From: a virus
Strand: one strand, 5' to 3'
Length of the DNA: 61,999 nt
Virus record (IMG/VR): IMGVR_UViG_3300008448_000076
Coordinates: 1-61,999 of that record
In this document: in pieces, positions 15,432 through 24,790 of the stretch
How the letters are laid out: each line of letters starts with the position of its first letter
Numbering within the stretch: position 1 is the first letter of the stretch
Notes under the pieces: generated by a model
Seen by the model: only the letters and a program-made list of their open reading frames with translations
Told to the model about the DNA's origin: nothing
Database searches by the model: none
Position numbers and translations under genes: made by a program

Positions 15432-18347
15432 TTATGGATAGGCAGGGCTTAAAGTTTCGGTAGATAGACGAGGCGTGTAAGCACGACGCGTCAGATCCAT
15501 TCCGGTAGTATACACCGGAGGAGCGGGTTGCTCCACCTTCGGCTCTTTTTTAGAACCTGATGGAGCGCGGTATCTGTCAGCGGCATCTCGGCCACCGCCG
15601 CCGGTAGACAAAACCGGCATATCTCCCTCAAGAACATTCAAAGCGGATGGCGCTGCAGTAGCGACAGGAAGATCCGCGGTACCTTCTATCGCATCGATCT
15701 GCTCCTCGGTGTGACCGAGTGCCCGGAGCACGTCTCTGTAACCGGTCAAAGGTTCTTGAGGAGCGTTGTAGTTCTCACCCAAAACTTCGCTGCGAAGTCC
15801 GTTGAACGTGTAGTCGAGAAGATTTGAAAGCTTGCCTTCTCGTACCGCGGCCTGAGTTGCTTCTGGGGAGGTTACGCCCTTTGTCTGCGCCACCTGTGTT
15901 ACGCCAGCAGGAAGACCCCAGAGAGCCGCCTGCTTTTCTGTGAGACCTGTTTCCCAGCTTCCGCCAAGAGGTCTGTTACCACCAATGCGACGATCCATAA
16001 CATCGAGCGCACCGTAGACACCTTTTGGACCAGAGAAGTAGCCGCCCCAGTAATACTTGTCCGTGATCTCCGGATAGATCTGCTTCTGTATCTCGCGACC
16101 AACCATGGCTGGCTGCTCGTAGTTCGAGAAGAACACGGGGTTCTGATAGTTCGGAAGACGCTGGCCATCTGCAGTCATGATCGCCACGTCGAGCGCACGG
16201 CCTGTGGAGTGAACGCCAGTGTCTGCCGGGCGAACACCGGAAGTGAACTCGTAGTATTGACCAGCAGGAAGCGAAACAGATTCCTTCCGAGCAATATCAA
16301 GCAGACGAGGATCTACACCACGAGTTACTGCGGCATTTTCACGGACCTTAAATGGCCCTGTCCTGCTTTCCAAAGTACGACGTTGGCGTTCCGTCTCATC
16401 CAGAATGTTGTAGATCTGATCGGTGGACATGTTTGCAAGCGCACCGCTGATCTGTGCCGGGGTAGAATTAGCACTGATACCGGCAGCTTCAATGAACGCA
16501 GGGAGACCTGTTGGAGCAGGTGGCTGATACTGTCCCTCATACTGCATGGCAGCAGGCGTTTCCGGAAACGCTTTTGGTGACCCGGTTGGAACCTGAGCGA
16601 AAGTCGGAAGATTAACAGCGGCAGGCTGCTCAGGAGCAGTAATGCCGCGAGTGGTTGGAGCAGGAGGCGCATAACCGTACCCGCCAGATAAAATTTCGCT
16701 GCGGAGACCGGAAGGTTGCGGGCCTTCAACAAGGCTTGCCGATTTAGTTAAGTTTTCAAACTCTGCATCAAGAGATCGCGCAACATTCTGCGCAGCTTCA
16801 CTGCGGAAGCCCGGAGGACCAGCAACTTCGACTGGGGCTGGGGCTTCGGCTCCACGCTCAGGAGGCAGAGGGACAGGGCGCACATCAACAAACTGACGTG
16901 GGTCCAGTGTCATTTGGCCTGTAGAACCTTCCGGCATCTTTGATTGCGGGACGATGTATTGTCTGGCCGAAAGTTCAGCAACCTTTGCCATTTGTTCACC
17001 AGACGGCATACCGCCTTCTGTTGTCACAATGGACCCGTCTTCCGCAACCCTTAACCCGGCTAAGGGGAGATTTTTCATTATGCTCTGTGCAACCTGAGCA
17101 TCCGTTTGGTAATAATTTGTCGCTGGATTATCCGGTGTAAAGTACGCGGGATCGTTCGCGTATTTTGCAGGATTAACGTTAAATGTCGCCCCAAAAACTT
17201 TTGCGGGGACAGTAATGTCATTAAGAGCCTGACGGTACTGTTGGATAGCGGTCTGCATATCAAACGTACCGATGCGGCCCGGCGGCAAACCTTCCAGACT
17301 TAAGGCCGGAGCAGGAGCATTCATGGCTTCTTGCGCCGCTTCACTACGGAAGCCCGGGACATTAAACGAGGTTGTCGGCTGGATAGTAAGACCTATCGGC
17401 GTTACGACCTGATTACCAGTCTGTTCGACGGAAACAGGCGTACCATATTGGTCCTGAAACCGCTCGCGCTGCATTTCATTAAACATCTGCACTTCAGCAG
17501 GAGATACCATGCGGCCAGAGCCGCCCGGGTCAAGATACGCTGGTGTTGCAGGGGCAGTAGGGGTGAAATCATAGCCGCCTGTAGCAGCCTCACTGCGGAA
17601 ACCCGGTGTGCTCGGAGCCACTTGTTGTGGGGCAGAAAGCATGTCCCGAAGGGATACAATGCCGCGTCCTGCGAGATCGCCAAGTTGAGCAGCAGACGGA
17701 AGTTCCGGGGCAGATGGAATCATGCTTCCAAAATACTGCGATGGGTTCGCCATCATCTGGCGATACTGGCCGGTGCTGTAGTCACTGAAATCCAACAGAC
17801 CTTGGCCCGCAGATTGCGCAACATTCGACACAGACTGCATCGTGTTCGCAACAATCGTCGGAACACCGAGGCTTTGCATAAAGTTTGAAGAGTTGCCGCC
17901 ACCCATAGGCGCAAAACTGCCGCCACCAGAGCTGATCATAGTCGGTGTGCCTGCAGTAAGCATGCCACCGCCGCCACCACCTGTGTAAGATGGGCTCTGA
18001 TTGCTGCTGGATGAGTCTCGGCCACCACCGCTGGTATAGTAGCTCCCGCCCCCACCGCCACCAACAGAAGGGTTTGTAGCACCACTGCTACTTACTCCAC
18101 CGGGAGACGAGGACCCGCCGCCAAAGCCGCTTAGGCCCGGGCTAACGCTGTTGGAGGGTGCATCATACGCGCCCATGCCGGGGTTATCGAACTCAAGAAG
18201 TCCTGTTGCCGGGTTCACCGTCCCGCTGCCGCCCATGCGTTTAAGCATAGCTGCTTCTTCAGGCATGATGTGGGCGAGGATCTTATCTCCCCCACGCCCT
18301 TGGGCCTGAAGTTGCTGGGCAATAGCGCGGATGCCGGTGTTTTTCAT
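15432..18347 (-). CDS. Large Pro/Gly-rich virion protein with peptidase-M15-like domain (971 aa)
   Basis: The N-terminus carries a LAH(I)MPEEAAMLKRMGGSGT motif followed by NPATGLLEF, which is also found in the 457-aa protein at 55245. A long Gly/Ser/Pro-rich region has repeated FRSEAA/LRSE peptides. Residues about 695-800 look like a peptidase M15 domain: SGVRPADTGVHSTGRALDVA with H713 and D720 placed as in SxHxxGxAxD. The third zinc-ligand His expected in a 'LMHFD'-type strand appears as Asp (VMDRRIGG, D785), so activity is doubtful. Placement after the portal suggests a virion-associated lysin or ejection protein (inference). Confidence 0.7.
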   Translation of the reverse strand: MKNTGIRAIAQQLQAQGRGGDKILAHIMPEEAAMLKRMGGSGTVNPATGLLEFDNPGMGAYDAPSNSVSPGLSGFGGGSSSPGGVSSSGATNPSVGGGGGGSYYTSGGGRDSSSSNQSPSYTGGGGGGMLTAGTPTMISSGGGSFAPMGGGNSSNFMQSLGVPTIVANTMQSVSNVAQSAGQGLLDFSDYSTGQYRQMMANPSQYFGSMIPSAPELPSAAQLGDLAGRGIVSLRDMLSAPQQVAPSTPGFRSEAATGGYDFTPTAPATPAYLDPGGSGRMVSPAEVQMFNEMQRERFQDQYGTPVSVEQTGNQVVTPIGLTIQPTTSFNVPGFRSEAAQEAMNAPAPALSLEGLPPGRIGTFDMQTAIQQYRQALNDITVPAKVFGATFNVNPAKYANDPAYFTPDNPATNYYQTDAQVAQSIMKNLPLAGLRVAEDGSIVTTEGGMPSGEQMAKVAELSARQYIVPQSKMPEGSTGQMTLDPRQFVDVRPVPLPPERGAEAPAPVEVAGPPGFRSEAAQNVARSLDAEFENLTKSASLVEGPQPSGLRSEILSGGYGYAPPAPTTRGITAPEQPAAVNLPTFAQVPTGSPKAFPETPAAMQYEGQYQPPAPTGLPAFIEAAGISANSTPAQISGALANMSTDQIYNILDETERQRRTLESRTGPFKVRENAAVTRGVDPRLLDIARKESVSLPAGQYYEFTSGVRPADTGVHSTGRALDVAIMTADGQRLPNYQNPVFFSNYEQPAMVGREIQKQIYPEITDKYYWGGYFSGPKGVYGALDVMDRRIGGNRPLGGSWETGLTEKQAALWGLPAGVTQVAQTKGVTSPEATQAAVREGKLSNLLDYTFNGLRSEVLGENYNAPQEPLTGYRDVLRALGHTEEQIDAIEGTADLPVATAAPSALNVLEGDMPVLSTGGGGRDAADRYRAPSGSKKEPKVEQPAPPVYTTGMDLTRRAYTPRLSTETLSPAYP

Positions 18348-20698
18348 TACTGCCTCTTTGTGGCTGCAACACGAGCCAATGCAACATTGGCACGAAGCTG
18401 GGCGATGTCCTCAAGCGACTGGGTCTTCTCACGATCCATCGCAATCTTCTGACGAGCCTTCTCGGCATCAAACTGCAGACGTTGCGCATCATTTTGCGAC
18501 TTCATCTGGAGTTCTTGTGCCTTCAACTGGAGGTTCTGCTGTTGGAGTTGGACCAACGGATCACCTTGTTGCGGCGGAGCAAGGCGCTGCATCAACTGCT
18601 GCATCATTGCTGCTTCAGCCTTTGCGACTTCAACCTGCATCTGATCCGCACTCAACGGTATCATGATACCGGCTTGCTGCATTTGCAGGACGACTTGCTG
18701 CTGTGCTGCAAGAGACATGTGCTCAAGGACGTGCGACATCAGAACGCCGTAAACAGGTGGCGACATCTGGACCAACGGCAACTGCATAAACATCAGATGC
18801 GTTTCCATATGCGCCAGATGATCCTGTTCAGGGAAAACCTTCAACGGTTGTCCACCGGACGGGATCACCATCGACCGCGCATTCTCCAGAGCAGGGCTTT
18901 CCGGCTGAGGCTGAGGAGGGGGCGGAAGAATAAGGTCAACATCCGTGACACCAAGCGCATTATACATGCGCCGATAGGCCTCATAGAGGTTGTGCATCTG
19001 CGGCGCTTGCTGTGCCAGTTGCAATTGCTGCTGGGCAAGCGTCACACGCTGCGTCATCGAGAAGATGTTCGGGTCGCTGACCGGAACGATGTCAATTCTG
19101 TCATCAAAATCCGCAGATTTGATGACACTCTCGCCACCAGACACCTCATACGGGTACTCAGGCGGCAGATATTCTGCAATAACCTTCGCAATAAGCTTGA
19201 GTTCCTGCATTTGTGCGTAGTGCAGGCGCTTGTGGACCGCCGACATGATGCGGCTGCCACGTTCAAGCATAGCCATTGCGGTGCCGACCGGCATTTCTTG
19301 GTTGGAATCACCCATTCCAAGGTCAGTCGTACCAATAAACTTCTGCGTAGCGTCGATACAGAAGCCCAAAAGCTGGAAAAGAGTACCTGACGGCTCCTTA
19401 TACGGCAGCGGAAGCAGACTCTGGGCCAAATCACCACCCGGAGCATCGACATCTCGCCACTCGCCCGGCTGAATAGGACTTTGGTCCTCTACTCGCAGGC
19501 CCTTTGCCTTGAAGCCAGCTGGCAAATTCGACAAAGTACCGGCATCAATCAGCTGACGGAGGATAGAAGTAGCCGAACGGGACAGGTTTCCAAGCAAATG
19601 GACGAGGCCGAAGCCATAAAAGCCCATGCCCGGCAGGAATTTGTAGTGAACGAAGTACTGTTTCTTCCGCTTCTGGGGGTCTGTTGGGTTCCAATTGCGG
19701 CGGATCGACAGAACTTTGTTCGATTTTGTCTCAAAAGTGACGATATACGGCAGCATAAGCCCCGTTTCCTCGTCATTTTCGTCCTTGTCCTCAAAGCCTT
19801 CGAGATCCAAGAAGCAATGGCACTCGTAAATCGTGTAGTCGTCCGGCTCTGCAGAGGGTTCTACCCCCTGAATTTTGTCCATCTTCTGCTGAATTGTGTC
19901 GGTATCAGAATAGGACGGCTTTCCTATATCGATATCGCGATAAAAACCGCTGAACTGGAGACGCTTCAACTCTGCCGGGCTATAATGCAGGACGTGTGTA
20001 ACACGCTCTGTGGTCATCAGATCACGGGCAGAGTACGGGACGATCAAGTCTTTGGGCAGAATATAGGGTGACGTTGCCCGGCCAAGGTAGCCGTCATACG
20101 AAACCTTCTTGAATGCCGAGCCGCCGTAGCCGACGAAGTACAGCATCTGATCGAAATCAGGGTCATACTCTTCCATGACCTGAGTGATCTGGTAATTCAT
20201 GAACGTCTTGACGCGTTCGGCCTGCGCTTCCTTCTCAGGGGTCACCTTGCCAAGGATCTGGGTACGAACAGGGCCGCCCGGCGGCAGCAGTTCCTTGTAG
20301 GACTGCGCCTGAAACTGGTTCACAGCCTCGTTCAGGATAGGATGTGTAACGCCCGTTGCGCCATCGAACGGCTCAGTGCGGTCATCATAGGTCAGACCGA
20401 GGAGATCCATCCCCTGCTCATAGACCTTTTCCCACTCTGCCCGGCTTGTCAGGTCATCTTCGATGAAGCCCTGAAGGTCCTTTGCCAGTTTGCCCAGCTT
20501 CCCGTCGTCAATGTACTCAGCAAGGTTGGCTTCAAAAGGAATGTTTGCCATCTCAAGGGCATCTTCCTCTTCCTCCGAAAGTTCGTAGGCTTCCTCTTCG
20601 GATTCCATGGACGCTTCTTCGTCCGTCAACTCATCCATATTTTCTTCTGGATCCGCATAAATCGGAGAGACGACGTTGTTAATCGGAGTTCTAGCCAT
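18347..20698 (-). CDS. Portal protein (783 aa)
   Basis: An acidic start (NMDELTDEEASMESEEEAYE) precedes the portal body. The body has LLGLTYDDRTEPFDGATGVT, HPILNEAVNQFQAQSYKELL, LYFVGYGGSAFKKVSYD and IRRNWNPTDPQKRKKQYFVH. The GFKAKGLRVEDQSPIQPGEW region and the FIGTTDLGMGDSNQEMPVGT crown region follow. The last about 130 residues are a Gln-rich helical barrel. Portals of this size and pattern occur in P22-like and environmental podoviruses. The twelve-fold ring is the DNA channel and binds terminase, encoded directly upstream with a one-base overlap. Confidence 0.85.
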   Translation of the reverse strand: MARTPINNVVSPIYADPEENMDELTDEEASMESEEEAYELSEEEEDALEMANIPFEANLAEYIDDGKLGKLAKDLQGFIEDDLTSRAEWEKVYEQGMDLLGLTYDDRTEPFDGATGVTHPILNEAVNQFQAQSYKELLPPGGPVRTQILGKVTPEKEAQAERVKTFMNYQITQVMEEYDPDFDQMLYFVGYGGSAFKKVSYDGYLGRATSPYILPKDLIVPYSARDLMTTERVTHVLHYSPAELKRLQFSGFYRDIDIGKPSYSDTDTIQQKMDKIQGVEPSAEPDDYTIYECHCFLDLEGFEDKDENDEETGLMLPYIVTFETKSNKVLSIRRNWNPTDPQKRKKQYFVHYKFLPGMGFYGFGLVHLLGNLSRSATSILRQLIDAGTLSNLPAGFKAKGLRVEDQSPIQPGEWRDVDAPGGDLAQSLLPLPYKEPSGTLFQLLGFCIDATQKFIGTTDLGMGDSNQEMPVGTAMAMLERGSRIMSAVHKRLHYAQMQELKLIAKVIAEYLPPEYPYEVSGGESVIKSADFDDRIDIVPVSDPNIFSMTQRVTLAQQQLQLAQQAPQMHNLYEAYRRMYNALGVTDVDLILPPPPQPQPESPALENARSMVIPSGGQPLKVFPEQDHLAHMETHLMFMQLPLVQMSPPVYGVLMSHVLEHMSLAAQQQVVLQMQQAGIMIPLSADQMQVEVAKAEAAMMQQLMQRLAPPQQGDPLVQLQQQNLQLKAQELQMKSQNDAQRLQFDAEKARQKIAMDREKTQSLEDIAQLRANVALARVAATKRQ

Positions 20699-22182
20699 CA
20701 GTAATAAACCCTTCTTCCGACCTTCTCGACGCGCTCGACTTCAAAGTCATCCGGATGCGTCAAGAACCCGCCCTGCCTGAAACGCATAAGTGCCTGTGTC
20801 GCGGCGTCACAATGGTCATCATGCTCCGCATAAGGGAAAGATGCCATCTCTTCAATGACCTCTTCCGCCCAACTCGTTTCAGGATACCACACAAGACCCG
20901 CTTCAAACAATGGGGCAACGGAGTTCATGCGGCTAAACTTGTCGTTCCCGCGGCTCGGGGTAAAGTTCACGACCGGGATGCCCGTTGACCGGAGTTCCTG
21001 AGACAGTGGCAGACCGGCAGCCTTCGCTTCGATCAGGACCGTTTCCGGATCCCAGTATTTGTACTCTTCATATGCAATGCGCTTCAGGTCCGGGAACTCC
21101 CATCGCCCCTTCTTGGCATCCAGCAAAATCACATTCGGGGGACTGTCCTCTGTGGGATAGAACACGCCCCATGTGTGGATCGCACTGAAGTCGGCCCGGT
21201 TGCTTTTCAAGAAAGCCGTATCGTAGCTTTGCATGACATAGTGCAGACGAGGGACATCCGTTTTGTCCCACTTCTTCCACCAGTCACGTTTAATAATCGA
21301 CGCCGAGTCCGATGTCGGCGTTTGCATGTATTGGGCGTTCCACTTCGAGAGCGGAATCGAAGCCCTGACTTTTTCCAGTTCCTCAAGCTTCCAGTACTCA
21401 GGCCACAGCGGCTTGCCGCTCGGCAGGATGGCCGGGAACTCAATGATCTCCCACTGGTCAGCCTTCGGATCCTGAGCAGATTGTTTCAGCAGACGGGCGG
21501 TCAAATCATTGTCGCCCCATCGCGTCATAACAAGGATAATAGCACCACCGGGCTGAAGACGCTGACGAGGACCAGCAGTATACCAATCCCAAGCGTTTTC
21601 AAGCGCAGTGGGGGACTGGGCGTCTTGTTCGGAGTGGGGGTCATCGACAATAAAGAGATCAGCACCGCGACCAGCAATGTTGCCTCCGACACCTGAAGCG
21701 TAATATTCACCACCGCCATCCGTTTCCCAGCGATACGCTGCTTTACTGTCTGAACGAAGCTTGACCCCGAAAACCTCCTGGTAGTCTTCCTGCTCCATAA
21801 GGTTCTTCACCTTACGACCGAAACGCACGGACAGATCAGCGGTGTGGGTTGCCTGCATGATCTTCAACTCAGGCCTGCGCCCGATCATCCACGCCGGAAA
21901 CAGGAAACTTGCGAACTCTGACTTCGTATGACGAGGAGGGAGGTTAATGATCACGCGCTTCAACTCACCGCGGGCAATCGCCTCAAACTTCTCGGCGATC
22001 ATCTTGTGATGTGCGCCAGCAATAAAGTTCGGCCACACAAACTTCACGAAATCCAAGAAGCTGTCGCGAGCCTTCTCTTCCTTCGTCTTGACGACAGCGT
22101 AGTCCAAAAGATTCGCAAATTTCTTCAAGACCTCTTCAGGCACAGAAGAAAGGTCAGAGGTCAAAGGAGAGATGTCAGTCAT
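20698..22182 (-). CDS. Terminase large subunit
   Basis: A 494-aa protein with an ATPase and a nuclease domain. Walker-A-like PPRHTKSE is at residues 82-89 and Walker B LFIVDD at 176-181, with MTRWGDND coupling residues near 219-226. The RNase-H-like nuclease has acidic positions D321 (QSYDTAF), E385 (LIEAKAAG) and D456/D459 (HDDHCDA). It packages DNA into the prohead through the portal. The presumed small subunit is not adjacent; a candidate is at 26301-26891. It overlaps both neighbours by one base. Confidence 0.93.
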   Translation of the reverse strand: MTDISPLTSDLSSVPEEVLKKFANLLDYAVVKTKEEKARDSFLDFVKFVWPNFIAGAHHKMIAEKFEAIARGELKRVIINLPPRHTKSEFASFLFPAWMIGRRPELKIMQATHTADLSVRFGRKVKNLMEQEDYQEVFGVKLRSDSKAAYRWETDGGGEYYASGVGGNIAGRGADLFIVDDPHSEQDAQSPTALENAWDWYTAGPRQRLQPGGAIILVMTRWGDNDLTARLLKQSAQDPKADQWEIIEFPAILPSGKPLWPEYWKLEELEKVRASIPLSKWNAQYMQTPTSDSASIIKRDWWKKWDKTDVPRLHYVMQSYDTAFLKSNRADFSAIHTWGVFYPTEDSPPNVILLDAKKGRWEFPDLKRIAYEEYKYWDPETVLIEAKAAGLPLSQELRSTGIPVVNFTPSRGNDKFSRMNSVAPLFEAGLVWYPETSWAEEVIEEMASFPYAEHDDHCDAATQALMRFRQGGFLTHPDDFEVERVEKVGRRVYY

Positions 22183-22910
22183 TAACGAGGACCCATCGGA
22201 CGACCACGGCGCTTTAACTCTTCAGCTGCCATTCTCTCAAGCTCATTCAGGAAATCCATATTTTCCATGAGATAGACCGTACCCTGATTGATCTGTGTCG
22301 GGTCACCTTTCAGCTCACCCTCACTCTCAATGTCGCCGTAATACTTCTGCATTAAAGCGCGAACTGCAATCTCATTCTCGGAGTAATTCTTTCTTGCGTT
22401 AATGCGCTCAAGCTTCTTTGCTTTCTCGGGGTCGTAGTCAGAATATATCAGCTCATCAATGCCACGGTGAATCCCTTCATGGGTGGGCGTCGAGCCAGAG
22501 TTACGCGGGTCACGCTTGCTGTAAGTATAGTCCCCAAGGTAGAACCCGGCTGTGTTAACCAGAGGAGGGGTTTTACCAACGTCTTCCGAAAGAACCGTCT
22601 TGCTGGGCTCAAAGCCAAGGGCTGCAATACCGCTGCGTCGGGACGCAATGTAGTTCCGCATCAGATATTCGCGGCGCTGTTCATCCATAGGTTTCCTACG
22701 GATCTCTGCTTCCAGCAAAGCCTTTATCCGACGTTTCTCGTCATCCGTCTGGGCAACGTCAAACGCCAACTCTTTCGCCGACATTTGAAGCATCGATGCT
22801 GTGGGGCTATCCGCTCCTCGACGAAGTTCTCCTGCGGCATCCATTCCATAAGTCGCGTCATACTTGTCCCAAAGAGCGACATCTTCTTTTGTCGGGAAAT
22901 CACTTGCCAT
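22182..22910 (-). CDS. HExxH zincin-like protein before the large terminase (242 aa)
   Basis: I choose the ATG at 22910; a four-residue longer frame would need a TTG. The centre contains STPTHEGIHRGIDELIYSDY with HEGIH at residues 144-148. An ENEIAVRALMQKYYGD helix that could give the third ligand lies about 40 residues later. The rest is charged and helical. I do not recognise a named family. It is the first gene of the late transcript and directly precedes terminase, so it may act in head maturation (inference). Confidence 0.7.
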   Translation of the reverse strand: MASDFPTKEDVALWDKYDATYGMDAAGELRRGADSPTASMLQMSAKELAFDVAQTDDEKRRIKALLEAEIRRKPMDEQRREYLMRNYIASRRSGIAALGFEPSKTVLSEDVGKTPPLVNTAGFYLGDYTYSKRDPRNSGSTPTHEGIHRGIDELIYSDYDPEKAKKLERINARKNYSENEIAVRALMQKYYGDIESEGELKGDPTQINQGTVYLMENMDFLNELERMAAEELKRRGRPMGPR

Positions 22911-22948
22911 AGGTGTGTCCAAGGTCAGAGGGCAAAGGATAGTGGTTG

Positions 22949-22979
22949 ATTATCAGCATAACATATGGATAAGTTTCAA
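22949..22979 (-). promoter_or_regulatory. Candidate late promoter
   Basis: On the minus strand TTGAAA (22979-22974) and GATAAT (22954-22949) are 19 bases apart (18 to the overlapping TGATAA). They lie about 40 bases before the first late gene and overlap the start of the divergent HNH gene. The match is imperfect, so this is only a candidate driver of the 38-kb late transcript. Confidence 0.3.
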
Positions 22980-23468
22980 GCCATGCGTATTGATCTTTAC
23001 GACATTGCACGGTTCTTTTCCAGAGTGGAAGTGAAAAAGCAGCCGAACTGCTGGGTGTACAAAGGTTCCGTCAAGTACGACGGATACCCGTCCTTCAGTC
23101 TCAACGGGGGAAGTATCGGCGGTCATCGGTTCTGTTACATGGTGTTCCATGGACCAATTCCAGAGGATATGGTCGTTCGACATCGGTGCGACAATCCGCG
23201 GTGCGTTAACCCCTATCATCTGGAGACTGGCACCCAACAAGATAACATGATGGACAAATTTGTCCGGGGACGTACCGCAAAAGGTACACGGAACGGGAAT
23301 GCAAAGCTGACTGAGGCTGACGTTAGAAAGATAGTCGAGGACAAGCGATACTACTGGGAGATCGCCAAGGACTACGGTGTCTGCCCAGACTCAGTCAAGA
23401 ACATAAAGTCCGGGAAGAACTGGTCACATGTAACCGGGATCAAGCCGAAGAAGATTCGCAAAAAATAA
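22965..23468 (+). CDS. HNH homing-type endonuclease (167 aa)
   Basis: The HNH_3-type core reads GHRFCYMVFHGPIPEDMVVR, then HRCDNPRCVNPYHLETGTQQ with DNM. The two Cys in CDNPRC and the HRC/NPYHL histidines form the usual fold. The C-terminus (AKLTEADVRKIVEDKRYYWE ... IAKDYGVCPDSVKNIKSGKN) is a helix-turn-helix DNA-binding tail. Such free-standing nucleases often act as mobile homing elements or assist terminase cleavage. It is divergent from the late operon and shares the 55-base promoter gap. No ribosome site is evident before either ATG (22965 or 22983). Confidence 0.85.
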   Translation: MDKFQAMRIDLYDIARFFSRVEVKKQPNCWVYKGSVKYDGYPSFSLNGGSIGGHRFCYMVFHGPIPEDMVVRHRCDNPRCVNPYHLETGTQQDNMMDKFVRGRTAKGTRNGNAKLTEADVRKIVEDKRYYWEIAKDYGVCPDSVKNIKSGKNWSHVTGIKPKKIRKK

Positions 23469-23842
23469 TATACCCCCGGGGGTGGGGGACCCTTGTCGGC
23501 TTCACCGTTTTAGGGGGTCGGCATAATTTTGGTTTTTGCTCATAATCCGTGAAAAATCGGGTATACAGTGGGCGACGTATCAATGGGGGGTCGATTAGGG
23601 GGGTCGTGGTCTGTTCGGCTGCCGAAACCGAAACCGAGAGCGGGGATAGGGACCCGTGGCAGTGGGCAGGGCGCGACGCGGCAGGGACCGAAGGCAGTGG
23701 GCAGTGCACAGCGTATGATGCGCAGGGAGCATTGCGTTATGCGCACAGCAGACATGCGCAATATAAGTTGATTTATTTTTGACAATATGATTACATGATC
23801 ATGCCGAGACCAAATCAGTCCGGCTGATAGGGAGCAATAACA
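23469..23842. other. 374-bp noncoding region with GC palindrome, heptad repeats and promoter
   Basis: After the HNH gene a perfect CCCCCGGGGG palindrome occurs at 23473-23482. A degenerate 7-base periodicity follows from 23658 to about 23748, with units GGCAGTG (23658, 23693, 23700), GGCAGGG (23665), CGCAGGG (23721) and CGCACAG (23742). An AT-rich promoter-like stretch precedes the 23843 gene. Short ORFs here are read-through of the repeat and are not supported. Confidence 0.5.
23768..23796 (+). promoter_or_regulatory. Candidate sigma70-type promoter
   Basis: TTGATT and TTACAT are separated by 17 bases; an overlapping TTGACA lies at 23779-23784. It is about 45 bases before the 112-aa gene and at the same relative place as the better promoters at 25027 and 27799. 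Confidence 0.4.
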
Positions 23843-24181
23843 ATGTCTGATTTTGAATTCGAAGAAGAGACTGAAGTTGATGAACGCCCATACATCGGGC
23901 CATGGGTTGTGTGCATGTTCTTAGTTGACATGGCCTATGGTGGCGGAGAGGAGGGCGGGTGGTGGTACACGTACGGGGATCCCGTGCTTACATCGCATAT
24001 GCGAGTATTCACTGATCACGCCGAGGCCATGGCCTATGTTCAAGGCCTTGACGCTGAACTTGACCGGATGAACGAAAAACGTCCAAAGATTACCAGTACC
24101 AAATCCATTGGTCGGTTTGAGGCTCGGATCTGCGAGGGGTGGCCCAAAGCTTTCCCTAGCCGGATCCCGCGTTACTCTTAA
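23843..24181 (+). CDS. Unknown early protein (112 aa)
   Basis: It starts MSDFEFEEETEVDERPYIGP after GGGAGCAATAACA. An acidic N-terminus is followed by VVCMFLVDMAYGGGEEGGWW and YTYGDPVLTSHMRVFTDHAE. No family recognised. It is the first gene of the early cluster of small ORFs whose leaders carry a repeated hairpin. Confidence 0.65.
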   Translation: MSDFEFEEETEVDERPYIGPWVVCMFLVDMAYGGGEEGGWWYTYGDPVLTSHMRVFTDHAEAMAYVQGLDAELDRMNEKRPKITSTKSIGRFEARICEGWPKAFPSRIPRYS

Positions 24182-24192
24182 AGTTTAGAATA

Positions 24193-24217
24193 CAGGCGCG
24201 GCATGGTGTCGCGCCTG
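24193..24217 (+). repeat. Leader hairpin, copy 1 (GC stem, 9-base loop)
   Basis: CAGGCGCG and CGCGCCTG form a perfect 8-bp stem around GCATGGTGT. It sits between a stop codon and the GGAGAAAG ribosome site of the next gene. Copies 2 and 3 have the same loop pattern (GCAtagTGT, GCAcaaTGT). Confidence 0.65.
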
Positions 24218-24242
24218 CCCATTGTCCAGAGGAGAAAGAGCA

Positions 24243-24440
24243 ATGGACACTTTCACAGCATGCATGATCGTCGAAGGCGTAGAAGAAGCAGAAGAGTATG
24301 AGATCATTAACGCGTGGCAATATCTGATCGACACTGGCGTCGTTTGGACTTTGCAGGGGTTCTATGGTCGCATGGCTCGGGATCTGATCGAGCGTGGGAT
24401 CTGCTACCTTAACAATGCAGAAGAAGAAGCTTTTGCTTAA
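24243..24440 (+). CDS. Unknown small acidic protein (65 aa)
   Basis: The ATG at 24243 follows GGAGAAAGAGCA, so I reject a longer TTG start. It begins MDTFTACMIVEGVEEAEEYE and continues with helical VVWTLQGFYGRMARDLIERG. No family recognised. It is preceded by leader hairpin copy 1. Confidence 0.65.
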   Translation: MDTFTACMIVEGVEEAEEYEIINAWQYLIDTGVVWTLQGFYGRMARDLIERGICYLNNAEEEAFA

Positions 24441-24441
24441 C

Positions 24442-24479
24442 AATTGCCACTTATCCGGCGCGGCATAGTGTCGCGTCGG
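24442..24479 (+). repeat. Leader repeat copy 2: AATTGCC box plus hairpin
   Basis: It starts with a 23-bp sequence (24442-24464) that recurs exactly at 24730 and 24957. CCGGCGCG pairs with CGCGTCGG (one G-T) around GCATAGTGT. The hairpin ends about 10 bases before a GGGAGAAA ribosome site. Confidence 0.7.
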
Positions 24480-24500
24480 TTTATCACAGGGAGAAATAAG

Positions 24501-24728
24501 ATGCGTCCTATCTATGAAATAGCACATGAGATTAGCAGGGACTGGAAAAAGCCCTACTTCGGCGCAGTGCCATATCTTGACGCAATGCGTTCATTAAACA
24601 GCGTGACCGATAGCTTCTATCAGGACAGCGCAAAGTCAGTTGTGCTTTACTTTCTGTCCAATGCGAACACATGGCGCGGCGAGACTGCTAAACGCGTGAA
24701 GGCCGAACTCAAGGCAATGGTGAAATAA
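24501..24728 (+). CDS. Unknown small basic protein (75 aa)
   Basis: The ATG at 24501 follows GGGAGAAATAAG. The protein begins MRPIYEIAHEISRDWKKPYF and contains AMRSLNSVTDSFYQDSAKSV, a mostly helical sequence. Similar short proteins appear in phages as unknowns. No function assigned. Confidence 0.65.
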   Translation: MRPIYEIAHEISRDWKKPYFGAVPYLDAMRSLNSVTDSFYQDSAKSVVLYFLSNANTWRGETAKRVKAELKAMVK

Positions 24729-24729
24729 T

Positions 24730-24767
24730 AATTGCCACTTATCCGGCGCGGCACAATGTCGCGTCGG
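24730..24767 (+). repeat. Leader repeat copy 3: AATTGCC box plus hairpin
   Basis: This is an exact copy of the 23-bp box (24730-24752), followed by the same stem-loop: CCGGCGCG / CGCGTCGG around GCACAATGT. Base changes are confined to the loop centre, which suggests that the stem and the loop ends are conserved. Confidence 0.7.
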
Positions 24768-24790
24768 ATTTGTTTTTAGGGAGAAAGAAC

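Noticed and set aside
23440-23785. Several ORFs on both strands after the HNH gene
   Set aside because: They only translate the heptad repeat and lack starts with ribosome sites.
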